In this document: positions 10,213-18,862 of the stretch, piece after piece
How the letters are laid out: every line of letters starts with the position of its first letter
Position numbering within the stretch: position 1 is the first letter of the stretch
Source of the DNA: Rhodospirillales bacterium
GTDB lineage: Bacteria > Pseudomonadota > Alphaproteobacteria > Rhodospirillales > Defluviicoccaceae
Reading direction: 5' to 3'
DNA length: 64,000 nt
Assembly: GCA_016712375.1 (NCBI GenBank)
Contig: JADJRE010000002.1
Coordinates: 186,001-250,000 of the forward strand
Translations under genes and position numbers: made by a program
The notes under the pieces: generated by a model
Told to the model about the DNA's origin: nothing
Database searches by the model: none
The model's input: only the letters and a program-made list of their open reading frames with translations

Positions 10213-10744
10213 GGTTGCAGACCGGCAGTTCATGCCGGTGAACATCGCCATTCTCACTGTCTCCGATAGTCGGACAATCGCCACCGATGCCTCCGGCAAT
10301 GTGCTCGCCGAGCGTATCGCCGCGGCCGGCCATCACCTGGTCGAGCGCAAGCTTGTCGCTGACGACATCGACGCGATCGTCACCGCGCTGCGTGCCTGGG
10401 CCGCCGAGCCCGGTGTCGACGTGGTGATCACCACCGGTGGAACGGGCGTTACCGGCCGCGACATGACCCCCGAAGCGGTGCGGGTTGTGTGCGACAAGGA
10501 GATTCCGGGTTTCGGCGAGTTGTTCCGCTGGCTCAGCTACGCTCGTATCGGTACCTCGACGGTGCAGAGCCGGGCGCTGGCTGTTGTCGCAAACGGCACC
10601 TACATTTTCGCGCTGCCCGGATCTCCCGGTGCCTGCAAGGATGCCTGGGACGACATCCTGGTGCATCAGCTGGATGTGCGGCACCTGCCCTGCAACTTCG
10701 TCGAGCTGCTGCCGCGGCTCAAGGAACACCTCGGCCAGTCCTGA
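10205..10744 (+). CDS. moaB: Molybdenum cofactor biosynthesis protein B (MoaB/MogA family)
   Basis: MoaB/MogA proteins bind molybdopterin and take part in its adenylylation during molybdenum cofactor synthesis. The 179-residue product has VNIAILTVSDSRT at the N-terminus, the TTGGTGVTGRD motif near residue 82 and the C-terminal FALPGSPGACKDAWD. I chose the ATG at 10205, which overlaps the transglycosylase stop, giving a normal family length; an in-frame ATG at 10169 would add 12 residues without homology. The 3' end overlaps the 3' end of the convergent prmA gene by 26 bases, an unusually tight tail-to-tail arrangement. Confidence 0.93.
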   Translation: MNKVADRQFMPVNIAILTVSDSRTIATDASGNVLAERIAAAGHHLVERKLVADDIDAIVTALRAWAAEPGVDVVITTGGTGVTGRDMTPEAVRVVCDKEIPGFGELFRWLSYARIGTSTVQSRALAVVANGTYIFALPGSPGACKDAWDDILVHQLDVRHLPCNFVELLPRLKEHLGQS

Positions 10745-11609
10745 GCACCGGCCGGCGCAGCAGTAGCGTTCGCCAACCCTCGAGGTCGATCCGCTCCACC
10801 AGGCGAAGACCGAATGACCGGTGCGCTGCCAGCACGTCTGCTCCGTCGGCGACGAGCAGACCGGCGAGCACGGCCACGCCGCCGGGCGCGATGTGGCGGG
10901 CCAGATCACCCGCGAGCCGCTTCAGTGGCCGGGCAAGGATGTTGCACAAAACAAGGTCGTAGGGTGCGCCGCCGGCGATCAAGGATGCTTGCCATCCGTC
11001 GGCTTCAGCCACGCGTACCAGCCTCGCGACGCCGTTGAGCCTGGCGTTGGCGCGGGTAACGGCGACCGCTGCCGGATCGACGTCGCACGCAACGACCGGC
11101 ACCCGCCAGAGCTTTGCCGCGGCGATGGCCAATATCCCCGACCCGCAACCAACGTCGATCGGATGGGCGACCGGACGACGCGCGAGACCCGACATCGCCC
11201 GCAGGCAACCTTCCGTTGAGCCGTGGCGCCCCGAGCCAAATGCCGTTGCGGCCTCGATCCGCAGGTCGATCAGGCCGGGCGGGCATGGCATCGGATCGTC
11301 CGGCTCGCGGATGCGGAAACGGCCGATGCGGAACGCCGCGAACCGCTCCCGGTTCTCAGCCAGCCAGTCGCGCTCGGGCAAAGCCTCGATCGCCACCGCC
11401 GGCGGATCGATGCCGGCGGCGGCCGCGGCAAGTGATACAGCCAGATCGAGCGCCCGCACGTCGAGCGCGTCCTCGCCGAGGCCCTCGATACGGCAGCGGC
11501 CGCCTACTTCCACGGAACGACTTATCGCGTCGGCGTAGGGAGCGAGTGCGGCCTCGACATGGTCCGCCGCATCGGCGGGCAATTCGATGAAGACGCGCAA
11601 CATCGCCAT
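10719..11609 (-). CDS. prmA: Ribosomal protein L11 methyltransferase PrmA
   Basis: PrmA trimethylates ribosomal protein L11 using S-adenosylmethionine. The 296-residue protein has the Rossmann methyltransferase motif I IDVGCGSGILAIAAAKL near residue 150, the conserved ATAFGSGRHGST just before it and the catalytic-region NILARPLKRLA (NPPY-like position) near residue 225. Length is normal. It lies 32 bases downstream of darG on the same strand. From memory, prmA is often directly next to uvrD in alphaproteobacteria, so darTG may be an insertion between two usual neighbours. Confidence 0.92.
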   Translation of the reverse strand: MAMLRVFIELPADAADHVEAALAPYADAISRSVEVGGRCRIEGLGEDALDVRALDLAVSLAAAAAGIDPPAVAIEALPERDWLAENRERFAAFRIGRFRIREPDDPMPCPPGLIDLRIEAATAFGSGRHGSTEGCLRAMSGLARRPVAHPIDVGCGSGILAIAAAKLWRVPVVACDVDPAAVAVTRANARLNGVARLVRVAEADGWQASLIAGGAPYDLVLCNILARPLKRLAGDLARHIAPGGVAVLAGLLVADGADVLAAHRSFGLRLVERIDLEGWRTLLLRRPVLRTGRGVP

Positions 11610-11641
11610 TGCCAGTAGTCCGAAAGGTGTTCCCGAATGCT

Positions 11642-12722
11642 TCAGTGGTGCATGTGATCTTCATCCGAACGAGGTTTCGGCGTTTCGGAAAGCCAGCCCT
11701 CCGATGCCAGAACTTTAAACGCCAGCCGGATTTGCCGATGCGAGAACTGTCGCTTTCGCTCTCCCCACGCATATACGTGAGGGATGACGTCGCTCCCGGA
11801 CGTTGAGATTTTCTCTTGTCGTGACCCAGTGAACAGTCGAGAGTAACTCTAAACCGAAAGGTGTCTCGAAGCCTTTAACGAGATTGGCGACGCGATCGAA
11901 ACAAGCGCGGGTGTCCGAATGATCTTCGAGAAATCTACTCGCGTCCGCCACGGCGCCCGGCACCAGTTCCAGCTGTTTGTCCGGAGCATCACCGCCATCT
12001 CCATAGCCGGAGATTAGGTGACCCTCAATGGCCGTAAGAACATGGCGGAGGTTCTCGGCGTAGGGCCCATAGACCGCCGGCTTGTACTGTAACCTTAACG
12101 GTGAACCAGCTTCCTGCATGAAGTACAAAAGCTTATGCACTTCAAGCAGGCTGACGAAGGGATCCATCAGACCGCCCACGTACCGATGCATCAGCCCGAC
12201 CAGTGCCGCACGGCCGGCGGTCATCGCGGGTACGTCGCGGGACTTGGGCATAGCCTTGGCGTCAGGAGAGCCCTTCGGTTCAAAGACGACGACCTTTGTC
12301 TCTGGCAGAACGCGTACGGCGGCTTCGATACGTGGCCGCACCTCGGACCAATCGAGCCCACCCAAGCCGCTACCGAGCGGCGGGATCGCAATGGAGCGAA
12401 TATTGCGCGTTTCAATTTCGACCACCAAAGCCGCCAGCCCGGCCTCAATATCCGACAGCCGGCTCTTGCCGCGCCAGTGGCGCTTCGTCGGAAAGTTGAC
12501 GATGTACTTTGGGTTGGTGAGCTGCCTGGTAGCGAAGACGAACATCCGTCCCGGCTGTAGCTCATCTCGATCGCATGCGGCTTGGTAAGCTTTGAAGTTT
12601 TCAGGGAACGCATTTTTAAACTGCAGCGCGATGCCGCGCCCCATGATGCCGACACAGTTGACTGTGTTGACGAGGGCTTCCACGTCTTCAACGAGGATGT
12701 CTCCTGCCTTGAACTCGATCAT
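11642..12722 (-). CDS. darG: DarG macrodomain antitoxin (DNA ADP-ribosylglycohydrolase), frameshifted near 11786-11805
   Basis: DarG reverses DarT-mediated ADP-ribosylation of thymidine in single-stranded DNA and also binds the toxin. The N-terminal macrodomain is clear: IEFKAGDILVEDVEALVNTV, GIMGRGIALQFKNAFP and IAIPPLGSGLGGLDW (residues 1-155). The C-terminal toxin-binding region includes MDPFVSLLEVHKLLYFMQEAG and ELLSTVHWVTTREN. The open frame then runs into unrelated sequence and stops at 11715, while the next frame gives DVIPHVYAWGERKRQF and further DarG-like tail residues down to a TGA at 11642. The total is three times 360 plus one base, so one base is extra or two are missing. The ATG at 12722 has GGGGAGG upstream and lies 17 bases after the darT stop. 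Confidence 0.9.
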
Positions 12723-12739
12723 CGCGACGCCTCCCCGCT

Positions 12740-13379
12740 TCAATAGTACCAGTCAGGTCTTATATCGATCTTAGGTTGATACTGCGCTACCCGAATTCCT
12801 TCTGCAACCTGCAGCCGCGTTTGCATCGACTTCACGCCGATCCTGGAAATCAGGTTCCAAGGGAAGCTCTCATGCAACAGGAATTCGGCCTGCTTGCACC
12901 TCTGCGGCGCGCCAGTCGGTCGCTGCCACGGCCTGCCAGTCTAGTTCGTCGAGTTGGCTGAGACGGTTACGGAATTGCGCGTAGGCGGCACCGGCATTGG
13001 CCAGACTGAAGGCCCAGCGCCGGCCGATTCCTTGCGCCCAGGCGACAACGTCGTAGAGGTCCGCTTCCAAGTGCACGATCGGCTCCTGTCCGCCCCGATA
13101 CGCAAGCTCGGCATGATTGGCTTGGTGTATCACGTAAAGCATTATCGATCGAGAACAGAAATAGAACGGAACGTAGTCTCCGACATAGTCTCCGCCGTGG
13201 CAATGCACCGATAGAGACAGGCGACGCTGCTTGATGCTGCCCATGCCGATCGTCGTTCCTGCCATCTGCCGTTGGCTAATCACCGCGTCACACCACAAGC
13301 AGCCATCGTCAACGATTGATGGAAGCTTATCGACATGGACGATGTGATAAATCTTCGGCCGGGCGGGTGGTGTGCTCAC
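12740..13379 (-). CDS. darT: DarT DNA ADP-ribosyltransferase toxin, frameshifted near 12890-12905
   Basis: DarT uses NAD+ to ADP-ribosylate thymidines in single-stranded DNA, blocking replication; it serves as a toxin and in phage defence. The N-terminal frame shows IYHIVHVDKLPSIVDDGCLW and GDYVGDYVPFYFCSRSIMLY (residues ~10-95), followed by LSQLDELDWQAV. This frame ends at 12870. In the adjoining frame the family continues with CKQAEFLLHESFPWNLISRI and ends in DWYY at a TGA at 12740. The Glu of QAEFL is, as I recall, the catalytic residue (Glu170 in the E. coli protein), so the shift falls just before the active site. The start is a GTG overlapping the uvrD stop as GTGA. Length with the shift repaired (about 213) matches the family. 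Confidence 0.88.
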
Positions 13380-15658
13380 GCCGTCTCGACGAAGCTGTGA
13401 ATGACCGTCTTGTTGCCGGCCTTTTCGAAGTCGATCTCCAGGCGGTCACCGTCCACCCGGCGCACAGCGCCGTAGCCGAACTTCTGGTGGAAGACGCGCT
13501 GACCGGTGGTGAACGGGTGCGATGGCTCTGGCCGGGCGGCGACGCGTTCGGCACGACCCTCGATCAGCGGCGGCGTCGGTCGACGGATGGGCCATCGTGG
13601 CGCCCCTGATGTATCGGCGGCAGCGAGATGAACCGGCTCCGCCATCGGCCACGCGCCGTCCGCCGGCGCACGGCTGGGAGTGGCGCGAAACAGGCCGGTG
13701 GGCGCCGTGTGGTCGATGTCGATCGCCGGTAACTCCTTGACGAAGCGGGACGGCAACGCATTCTGCCAGGTGCCGAAAACCATGCGGCTGGCGGCGTAGG
13801 TGACGATCGCACGCCGACGGGCGCGGGTCAGGCCGACGTAGGCCAGCCGTCGCTCCTCTTCGAGCGACGCCTCGCCTCCCTCGTCCAGCGCCCGCTGGTT
13901 GGGGAAGATCCCCTCTTCCCAGCCGGGCAGGAAGACGGTGTCGAATTCCAGGCCTTTCGCCGCGTGCAGCGTCATCAGCCCGACCTTGTCGTCGCCGGCG
14001 GCTTCGTCATTGTCCATAACTAGGCTGACGTGCTCGAGAAAGGCCGGCAGACTTTCGAACTCGGCCAGCGCCACCACCAGCTCCTTCAGGTTGTCCAGCC
14101 GGCCCTCGGCTTCCGGGCTGCGGTCGGCCTGCCACATCGCGGTGTAGCCCGATTCATCGAGGAGGGCGCGGGCGACTTCCGGATGCGGCAGCCGCGTCAG
14201 CATCTCGCGCCAGCGGCCGATGTCGGCGAGCAGCCGGCCGAGCGAGCCGCGCGCCTGCGGCTTGAGCTCATCGCTCTCGACCAGCCGGGCAGCGGCGATC
14301 GACAGCGGCAGACCGTCGCCGCGGGCGAGCTGATGCACGGCGCGCAGCGTGGCTGCGCCGAGCCCGCGTTTCGGCGTGTTGACGATGCGCTCGAAGGCGA
14401 GGTCATCGTCGCCGCGAACGACGATGCGGAAGTAGCCGATGGCGTCGCGGATTTCCTGCCGTTCGTAGAAGCGCGCGCCACCGATCACCCGATAGGGAAT
14501 GCCGAGGATGATCAGCCGTTCTTCGAACTCGCGTGTTTGGAAGCCGGCGCGAACCAGTACCGCAATCTCACCCAGAGCATGGCCGCTAGCGCGACGCGAC
14601 TCGATCTCGCCGCAGACGACGCGCGCTTCGTCCTCGCCGTCCCAGGTGGCGCGCACGCACACCTTCTCGCCGCCGGCCGCGGTCGTCCACAGCGTTTTGC
14701 CGAGCCGGCCACGGTTGTGCGCGATCAGCCCAGAGGCGGCGGCCAGGATATGCGACGTCGAGCGGTAGTTGCATTCCAGTCGGATCACCTTGGCGCCGGG
14801 GAAGTCGCGCTCGAAGCGCAGGATGTTGCCGACCTCGGCGCCGCGCCAGGAGTAGATCGACTGGTCGTCGTCGCCGACGCAGCAGAGGTTGTGGTGCCCC
14901 TGCGCCAGCGCGCGCAGCCACAGGTACTGGGCGACGTTGGTGTCCTGGTACTCGTCGACCAGCAGATAGCGGAACTGGTTCCGGTAGCGCTCGGCCACGT
15001 CCGGATGATCACGGAACAGCGTCAGCGCGTGCAGCAGGAGATCGCCGAAGTCGCAGGCATTGAGCGCGCTGAGCCGCTCCTGGTAGTCGCGATAGAGCGG
15101 CAGAGCGAGACCATCCACCGCGTCCGCCCCTTCCGCCTCGGTCACCCGCTCCGGGGTCAGGCCGCGGTCCTTCCAGCGCTGCATGACGGACGAGAACAGC
15201 CGCGGTGGCAGTTTCTTCGCGTCGATGTTGCGGGCCTCGATCAGTTGCTTGAGCAGGCGGAGCTGGTCATCGGTATCGAGAATGCCGAAGCTCGGCTTCA
15301 GGCCAACCCGCTCGGCATGGCCGCGTAGCATCCGGGCGCACGCGGCGTGGAATGTCCCGACCCACCAGCCCTCGACCGAGCAGTCGAGCAGCCTCGCGAC
15401 CCGCTCGCGCATCTCGCGCGCCGCCTTGTTGGTGAAGGTGACCGCCAGCACCTGCCACGGCCGCGCCCGCCCCGAGGCGAGGATGTGGGCGAGGCGGGTC
15501 GTCAGCACCCGCGTCTTGCCGGTCCCGGCGCCGGCCAGCACCAGCACCGGACCCTCGGTGGCACGCACCGCCTCGGCCTGCGTCTCGTTAAGCCCGTCGA
15601 GCAGCGAGGGCGGGGGCCGTGTGCTCAAGCCATCGATGGGTTTGAGGGAGTCAGTCAT
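13376..15658 (-). CDS. uvrD: ATP-dependent DNA helicase UvrD/PcrA
   Basis: A superfamily 1A 3'-5' DNA helicase used in excision repair and clearing of replication blocks. Motifs seen: Walker A LAGAGTGKTRVLT, the GTFHAACARMLR motif, Walker B LLVDEYQDTN, the DDQSIYSWRGAE motif and motif VI RRLAYVGLTRARR. The C-terminus has the PcrA/UvrD Tudor-like segment with FHQKFGYGAVRRVDGDRLEI. The start at 15658 (MTDSLKPIDG) gives a 760-residue protein; an ATG at 15667 is equally possible, and a longer frame to 15793 would overlap the methyltransferase gene. Its stop codon overlaps the darT GTG start. It looks like the housekeeping helicase rather than a defence-specific paralogue. Confidence 0.92.
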   Translation of the reverse strand: MTDSLKPIDGLSTRPPPSLLDGLNETQAEAVRATEGPVLVLAGAGTGKTRVLTTRLAHILASGRARPWQVLAVTFTNKAAREMRERVARLLDCSVEGWWVGTFHAACARMLRGHAERVGLKPSFGILDTDDQLRLLKQLIEARNIDAKKLPPRLFSSVMQRWKDRGLTPERVTEAEGADAVDGLALPLYRDYQERLSALNACDFGDLLLHALTLFRDHPDVAERYRNQFRYLLVDEYQDTNVAQYLWLRALAQGHHNLCCVGDDDQSIYSWRGAEVGNILRFERDFPGAKVIRLECNYRSTSHILAAASGLIAHNRGRLGKTLWTTAAGGEKVCVRATWDGEDEARVVCGEIESRRASGHALGEIAVLVRAGFQTREFEERLIILGIPYRVIGGARFYERQEIRDAIGYFRIVVRGDDDLAFERIVNTPKRGLGAATLRAVHQLARGDGLPLSIAAARLVESDELKPQARGSLGRLLADIGRWREMLTRLPHPEVARALLDESGYTAMWQADRSPEAEGRLDNLKELVVALAEFESLPAFLEHVSLVMDNDEAAGDDKVGLMTLHAAKGLEFDTVFLPGWEEGIFPNQRALDEGGEASLEEERRLAYVGLTRARRRAIVTYAASRMVFGTWQNALPSRFVKELPAIDIDHTAPTGLFRATPSRAPADGAWPMAEPVHLAAADTSGAPRWPIRRPTPPLIEGRAERVAARPEPSHPFTTGQRVFHQKFGYGAVRRVDGDRLEIDFEKAGNKTVIHSFVETA

Positions 15659-15692
15659 CAACCGCATATAGCACAGATCGGCGACCTGTTCC

Positions 15693-16379
15693 CTATAGCG
15701 GGTCCAAGCCGGGAAGCAACGGCAAAGCCGCTTCGGCAGGTTGCTCGCGATAGGTTTTCCATGTCGGGCGCCAGCCGTCGCGGGCCTGGTCACCCCACGT
15801 CGCCCAGCCCGGCCGGACGCCGCGGGCGAAGAGTTCCAGATAAGGGCCGGGGCTGCAGCTCTCGATCAGCGCGTACTGCTCGTCGGGCTTGCGCGAGTGC
15901 TCGCGCTTGCGACTGCCGATGTAGTTGACCTGACGGCGGCCGGCGGCGAGCGTCCGGGCGTTGCGGCCGCGCACGCCGAACAGCAGCAGTTCGGTGACGT
16001 TGCGGAAGTAGAAGCCGACGCCGCGGCCGTCGGAACCACCGTCCGCCCGCAGCTTGTGCCAGACGACGTTGCTCTTGTAGTTGAACCCCCACGCGCGCAT
16101 CACGTGAAGCCCGTCCGGCACTAGCGCGTTTGCAACCCACAGGTAGAGGTGGGCGGTGGGCGCCGCCAGCGACTCGACCGGCAGGGCGGAGATGCCATCG
16201 AGCGTGAGCGTCTGGTAGCGCAACAGGCGCCGGTGCTCGGGCGCCATCTTGCCGGTGCGGTTCCCGAACCGCCAGGGCGGATCAGCGAGGATTGTCGCGA
16301 ACTGCCGACCCCCGGCGAACGACAGCAGCGATTGCGCTGCTGACAACACGCTCCCTGACGCTTCCGACACATCGGTCAT
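15693..16379 (-). CDS. MT-A70 family adenine methyltransferase
   Basis: A 228-residue member of the MT-A70 family of S-adenosylmethionine-dependent N6-adenine methyltransferases. The catalytic DPPW is present in FATILADPPWRFGNRTG near residue 34, and LYLWVANALVPDGLHVM, WHKLRADGG and FRNVTELLLFGVRGR are typical. Bacterial members are often carried by phages and mobile elements and act as solitary DNA methylases; no restriction enzyme is next to it. It ends about 35 bases before the uvrD start on the same strand, so it may be co-transcribed with uvrD-darT-darG. The target sequence cannot be read from the gene. Confidence 0.87.
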   Translation of the reverse strand: MTDVSEASGSVLSAAQSLLSFAGGRQFATILADPPWRFGNRTGKMAPEHRRLLRYQTLTLDGISALPVESLAAPTAHLYLWVANALVPDGLHVMRAWGFNYKSNVVWHKLRADGGSDGRGVGFYFRNVTELLLFGVRGRNARTLAAGRRQVNYIGSRKREHSRKPDEQYALIESCSPGPYLELFARGVRPGWATWGDQARDGWRPTWKTYREQPAEAALPLLPGLDPL

Positions 16380-16517
16380 GCCGCTCGATCCTCTTCCGCC
16401 GTGCTGCGCACAAGACCATGCGCAGCCTACCGCCGTTGCGGAAAAAGCTAGGATCTTCGAGCCTCAAACCTCAAGCTTATTGAGCAGGTTCGTTGCGAAG
16501 GGTTCAGGCTGGCGGCC

Positions 16518-17237
16518 TCACCCCCCGCCGTTGTCGACGTCGAGCGCATAGCCGGTGCCGCGGACGGTGCGGATGACGTCCTCGTCGCCGTGCGCCCCGA
16601 GCGCCTTGCGCAGTCGGCGGATATGGACGTCAACGGTCCGCAGCTCGACGTGGATGTCGCGTCCCCAGACCTTGTCGAGGAGCTGTTCGCGGGTGAAGAC
16701 CCGATAGGGCCGCTCCATGAACAGCCGCAGCAGGCGGAACTCGATCGGGCCGAGATGGACGTGTTTGCCGCCGCGGCTGACCCGGTGGGTCGCCAGATCC
16801 ATGACGATCTCGCCACACACCAGCCGCTCCTCGCTCAATGACGGACGTGTCCGCCGCAGCACGGCGCGCACCCGGGCCACCAGTTCGCTCGGTAGGAACG
16901 GCTTGACGACGTAGTCGTCGGCACCCGACTCAAGCCCTCGGACGCGGTCGCCCTCCTCGCCGCGCGCCGTCAGCATGATGATAGGTACCGCGCGGGTTTC
17001 CGGCCGCGACCGCAGCCGCTGGCAGACGGTGATGCCGGACGTGCCGGGCAGCATCCAGTCGAGTAGGATCAGGTCGGGTTGCTGTTCCTCGACCGCGAGC
17101 ATTGCCTCTTCGCCGTCGACCGCCACCGCCACCTCGAAACCCTCGCGGTCGAAATTGTAGCGGAGAACCTCCGCTTGTGCGTCTTCGTCCTCGACGATCA
17201 GCACCCTCGGCTTCGAGGTCATCGCGGTCACCTGCAT
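16518..17237 (-). CDS. phoB: Phosphate regulon response regulator PhoB
   Basis: PhoB is an OmpR-class transcription factor that activates the Pho regulon when phosphorylated by PhoR. The receiver domain has the acidic VEDEDAQ and the phospho-acceptor Asp in LILLDWMLPGTSG near residue 59, with the conserved Lys in VVKPF. The C-terminal winged helix includes LGPIEFRLLRLFMERP and TVDVHIRRLRKALG. The ATG at 17237 has a GAGGG eight to twelve bases upstream; an internal ATG at 17222 would remove five residues. It is the last gene of the phoR-pst-phoU-phoB run. Confidence 0.93.
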   Translation of the reverse strand: MQVTAMTSKPRVLIVEDEDAQAEVLRYNFDREGFEVAVAVDGEEAMLAVEEQQPDLILLDWMLPGTSGITVCQRLRSRPETRAVPIIMLTARGEEGDRVRGLESGADDYVVKPFLPSELVARVRAVLRRTRPSLSEERLVCGEIVMDLATHRVSRGGKHVHLGPIEFRLLRLFMERPYRVFTREQLLDKVWGRDIHVELRTVDVHIRRLRKALGAHGDEDVIRTVRGTGYALDVDNGGG

Positions 17238-17251
17238 GGGGGAGCCCTCGC

Positions 17252-17959
17252 TCAGGATTGCACAACGGTAAAGCTCGACACGTCCTCCTTCGGCCGCTGA
17301 TCAGTAGCGTTTCGGCCGTACACCAGGAAACCCACCACCTCAGCGATGTTCGTCGCATGGTCGCCGATGCGCTCGATGTTCTTGGCGATGAACAGGAGGT
17401 GCGTACACGCGGTGATGCTGCGCGGGTCCTCCATCATATAGGTGAGCAGTTCCCGGAAGATGCTGGTGTAGAGCGCGTCGAGCTCCTTGTCGCGCTGGCG
17501 GACGAGATCGGCCTTGTCGGCGTCGCGGGCGATGTAGGCGTCGAGCACGTCCTTGATCATTTCCTGCGCCAGAATGCCCAGCCGCAGCACCGTCTGCGCC
17601 GAAGGCACCGGCTGCATCTCGACCAGCGCCGCCGTTCGCTTAGCGACGTTCTTGGCATAGTCGCCGATCCGCTCCAGCATGCTCGCGGCCTTCAGTGCGC
17701 CGACGATCTCCCGCAGGTCCTTGGCCATGGGCTGGCGCAGCGCCAGCAGCGCGATGGCTTCCTGATCGACCAGCGCTTCAAGATCATCGATGCGCTGATC
17801 GGAGGCGGTAACGTCGGCGGCGCGTTCGAGATCGCGTTTCCCCATCGCCTCGATGGCGCCGGCGAGTTGCACCTCGGCCAGGCCGCCCATCTCTGCGATC
17901 AGGTTTTCCAGACGCTTCAATTGGTCGTCGAACGATTTGACGATGTGATCGGAGGCCAT
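17252..17959 (-). CDS. phoU: Phosphate signalling protein PhoU
   Basis: PhoU links the Pst transporter to PhoR and keeps the Pho regulon off when phosphate is plentiful. The 235-residue protein is all-helical with two copies of the three-helix PhoU repeat: RIGDYAKNVAKRTAAL and ERIGDHATNIAEVVGFLVYG carry the metal-binding E/D-rich motif of each half. The start at 17959 (MASDHIVKSF) is preceded by GGAGAGGA; a much longer frame upstream is the shadow of pstB. It lies 35 bases after pstB and 14 before phoB. Confidence 0.94.
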   Translation of the reverse strand: MASDHIVKSFDDQLKRLENLIAEMGGLAEVQLAGAIEAMGKRDLERAADVTASDQRIDDLEALVDQEAIALLALRQPMAKDLREIVGALKAASMLERIGDYAKNVAKRTAALVEMQPVPSAQTVLRLGILAQEMIKDVLDAYIARDADKADLVRQRDKELDALYTSIFRELLTYMMEDPRSITACTHLLFIAKNIERIGDHATNIAEVVGFLVYGRNATDQRPKEDVSSFTVVQS

Positions 17960-17994
17960 GTTCGGTCCTCTCCTGCAACTTGTCGGGAGCCAAC

Positions 17995-18816
<822 letters not shown>

Positions 18817-18862
18817 TGTCCACTCTCCCCGGGCGCCTTCGTTTTCGGACGGTCGCCGGTGC

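Noticed and set aside
13376..15658. Defence-specific UvrD-like helicase (as in Gabija-type or other phage-defence systems)
   Set aside because: The protein has the full housekeeping UvrD/PcrA arrangement with the C-terminal Tudor-like segment and no defence partner such as an OLD-type nuclease.
15693..16379. Restriction-modification system
   Set aside because: Only a methyltransferase is found; no restriction endonuclease or specificity subunit is adjacent.
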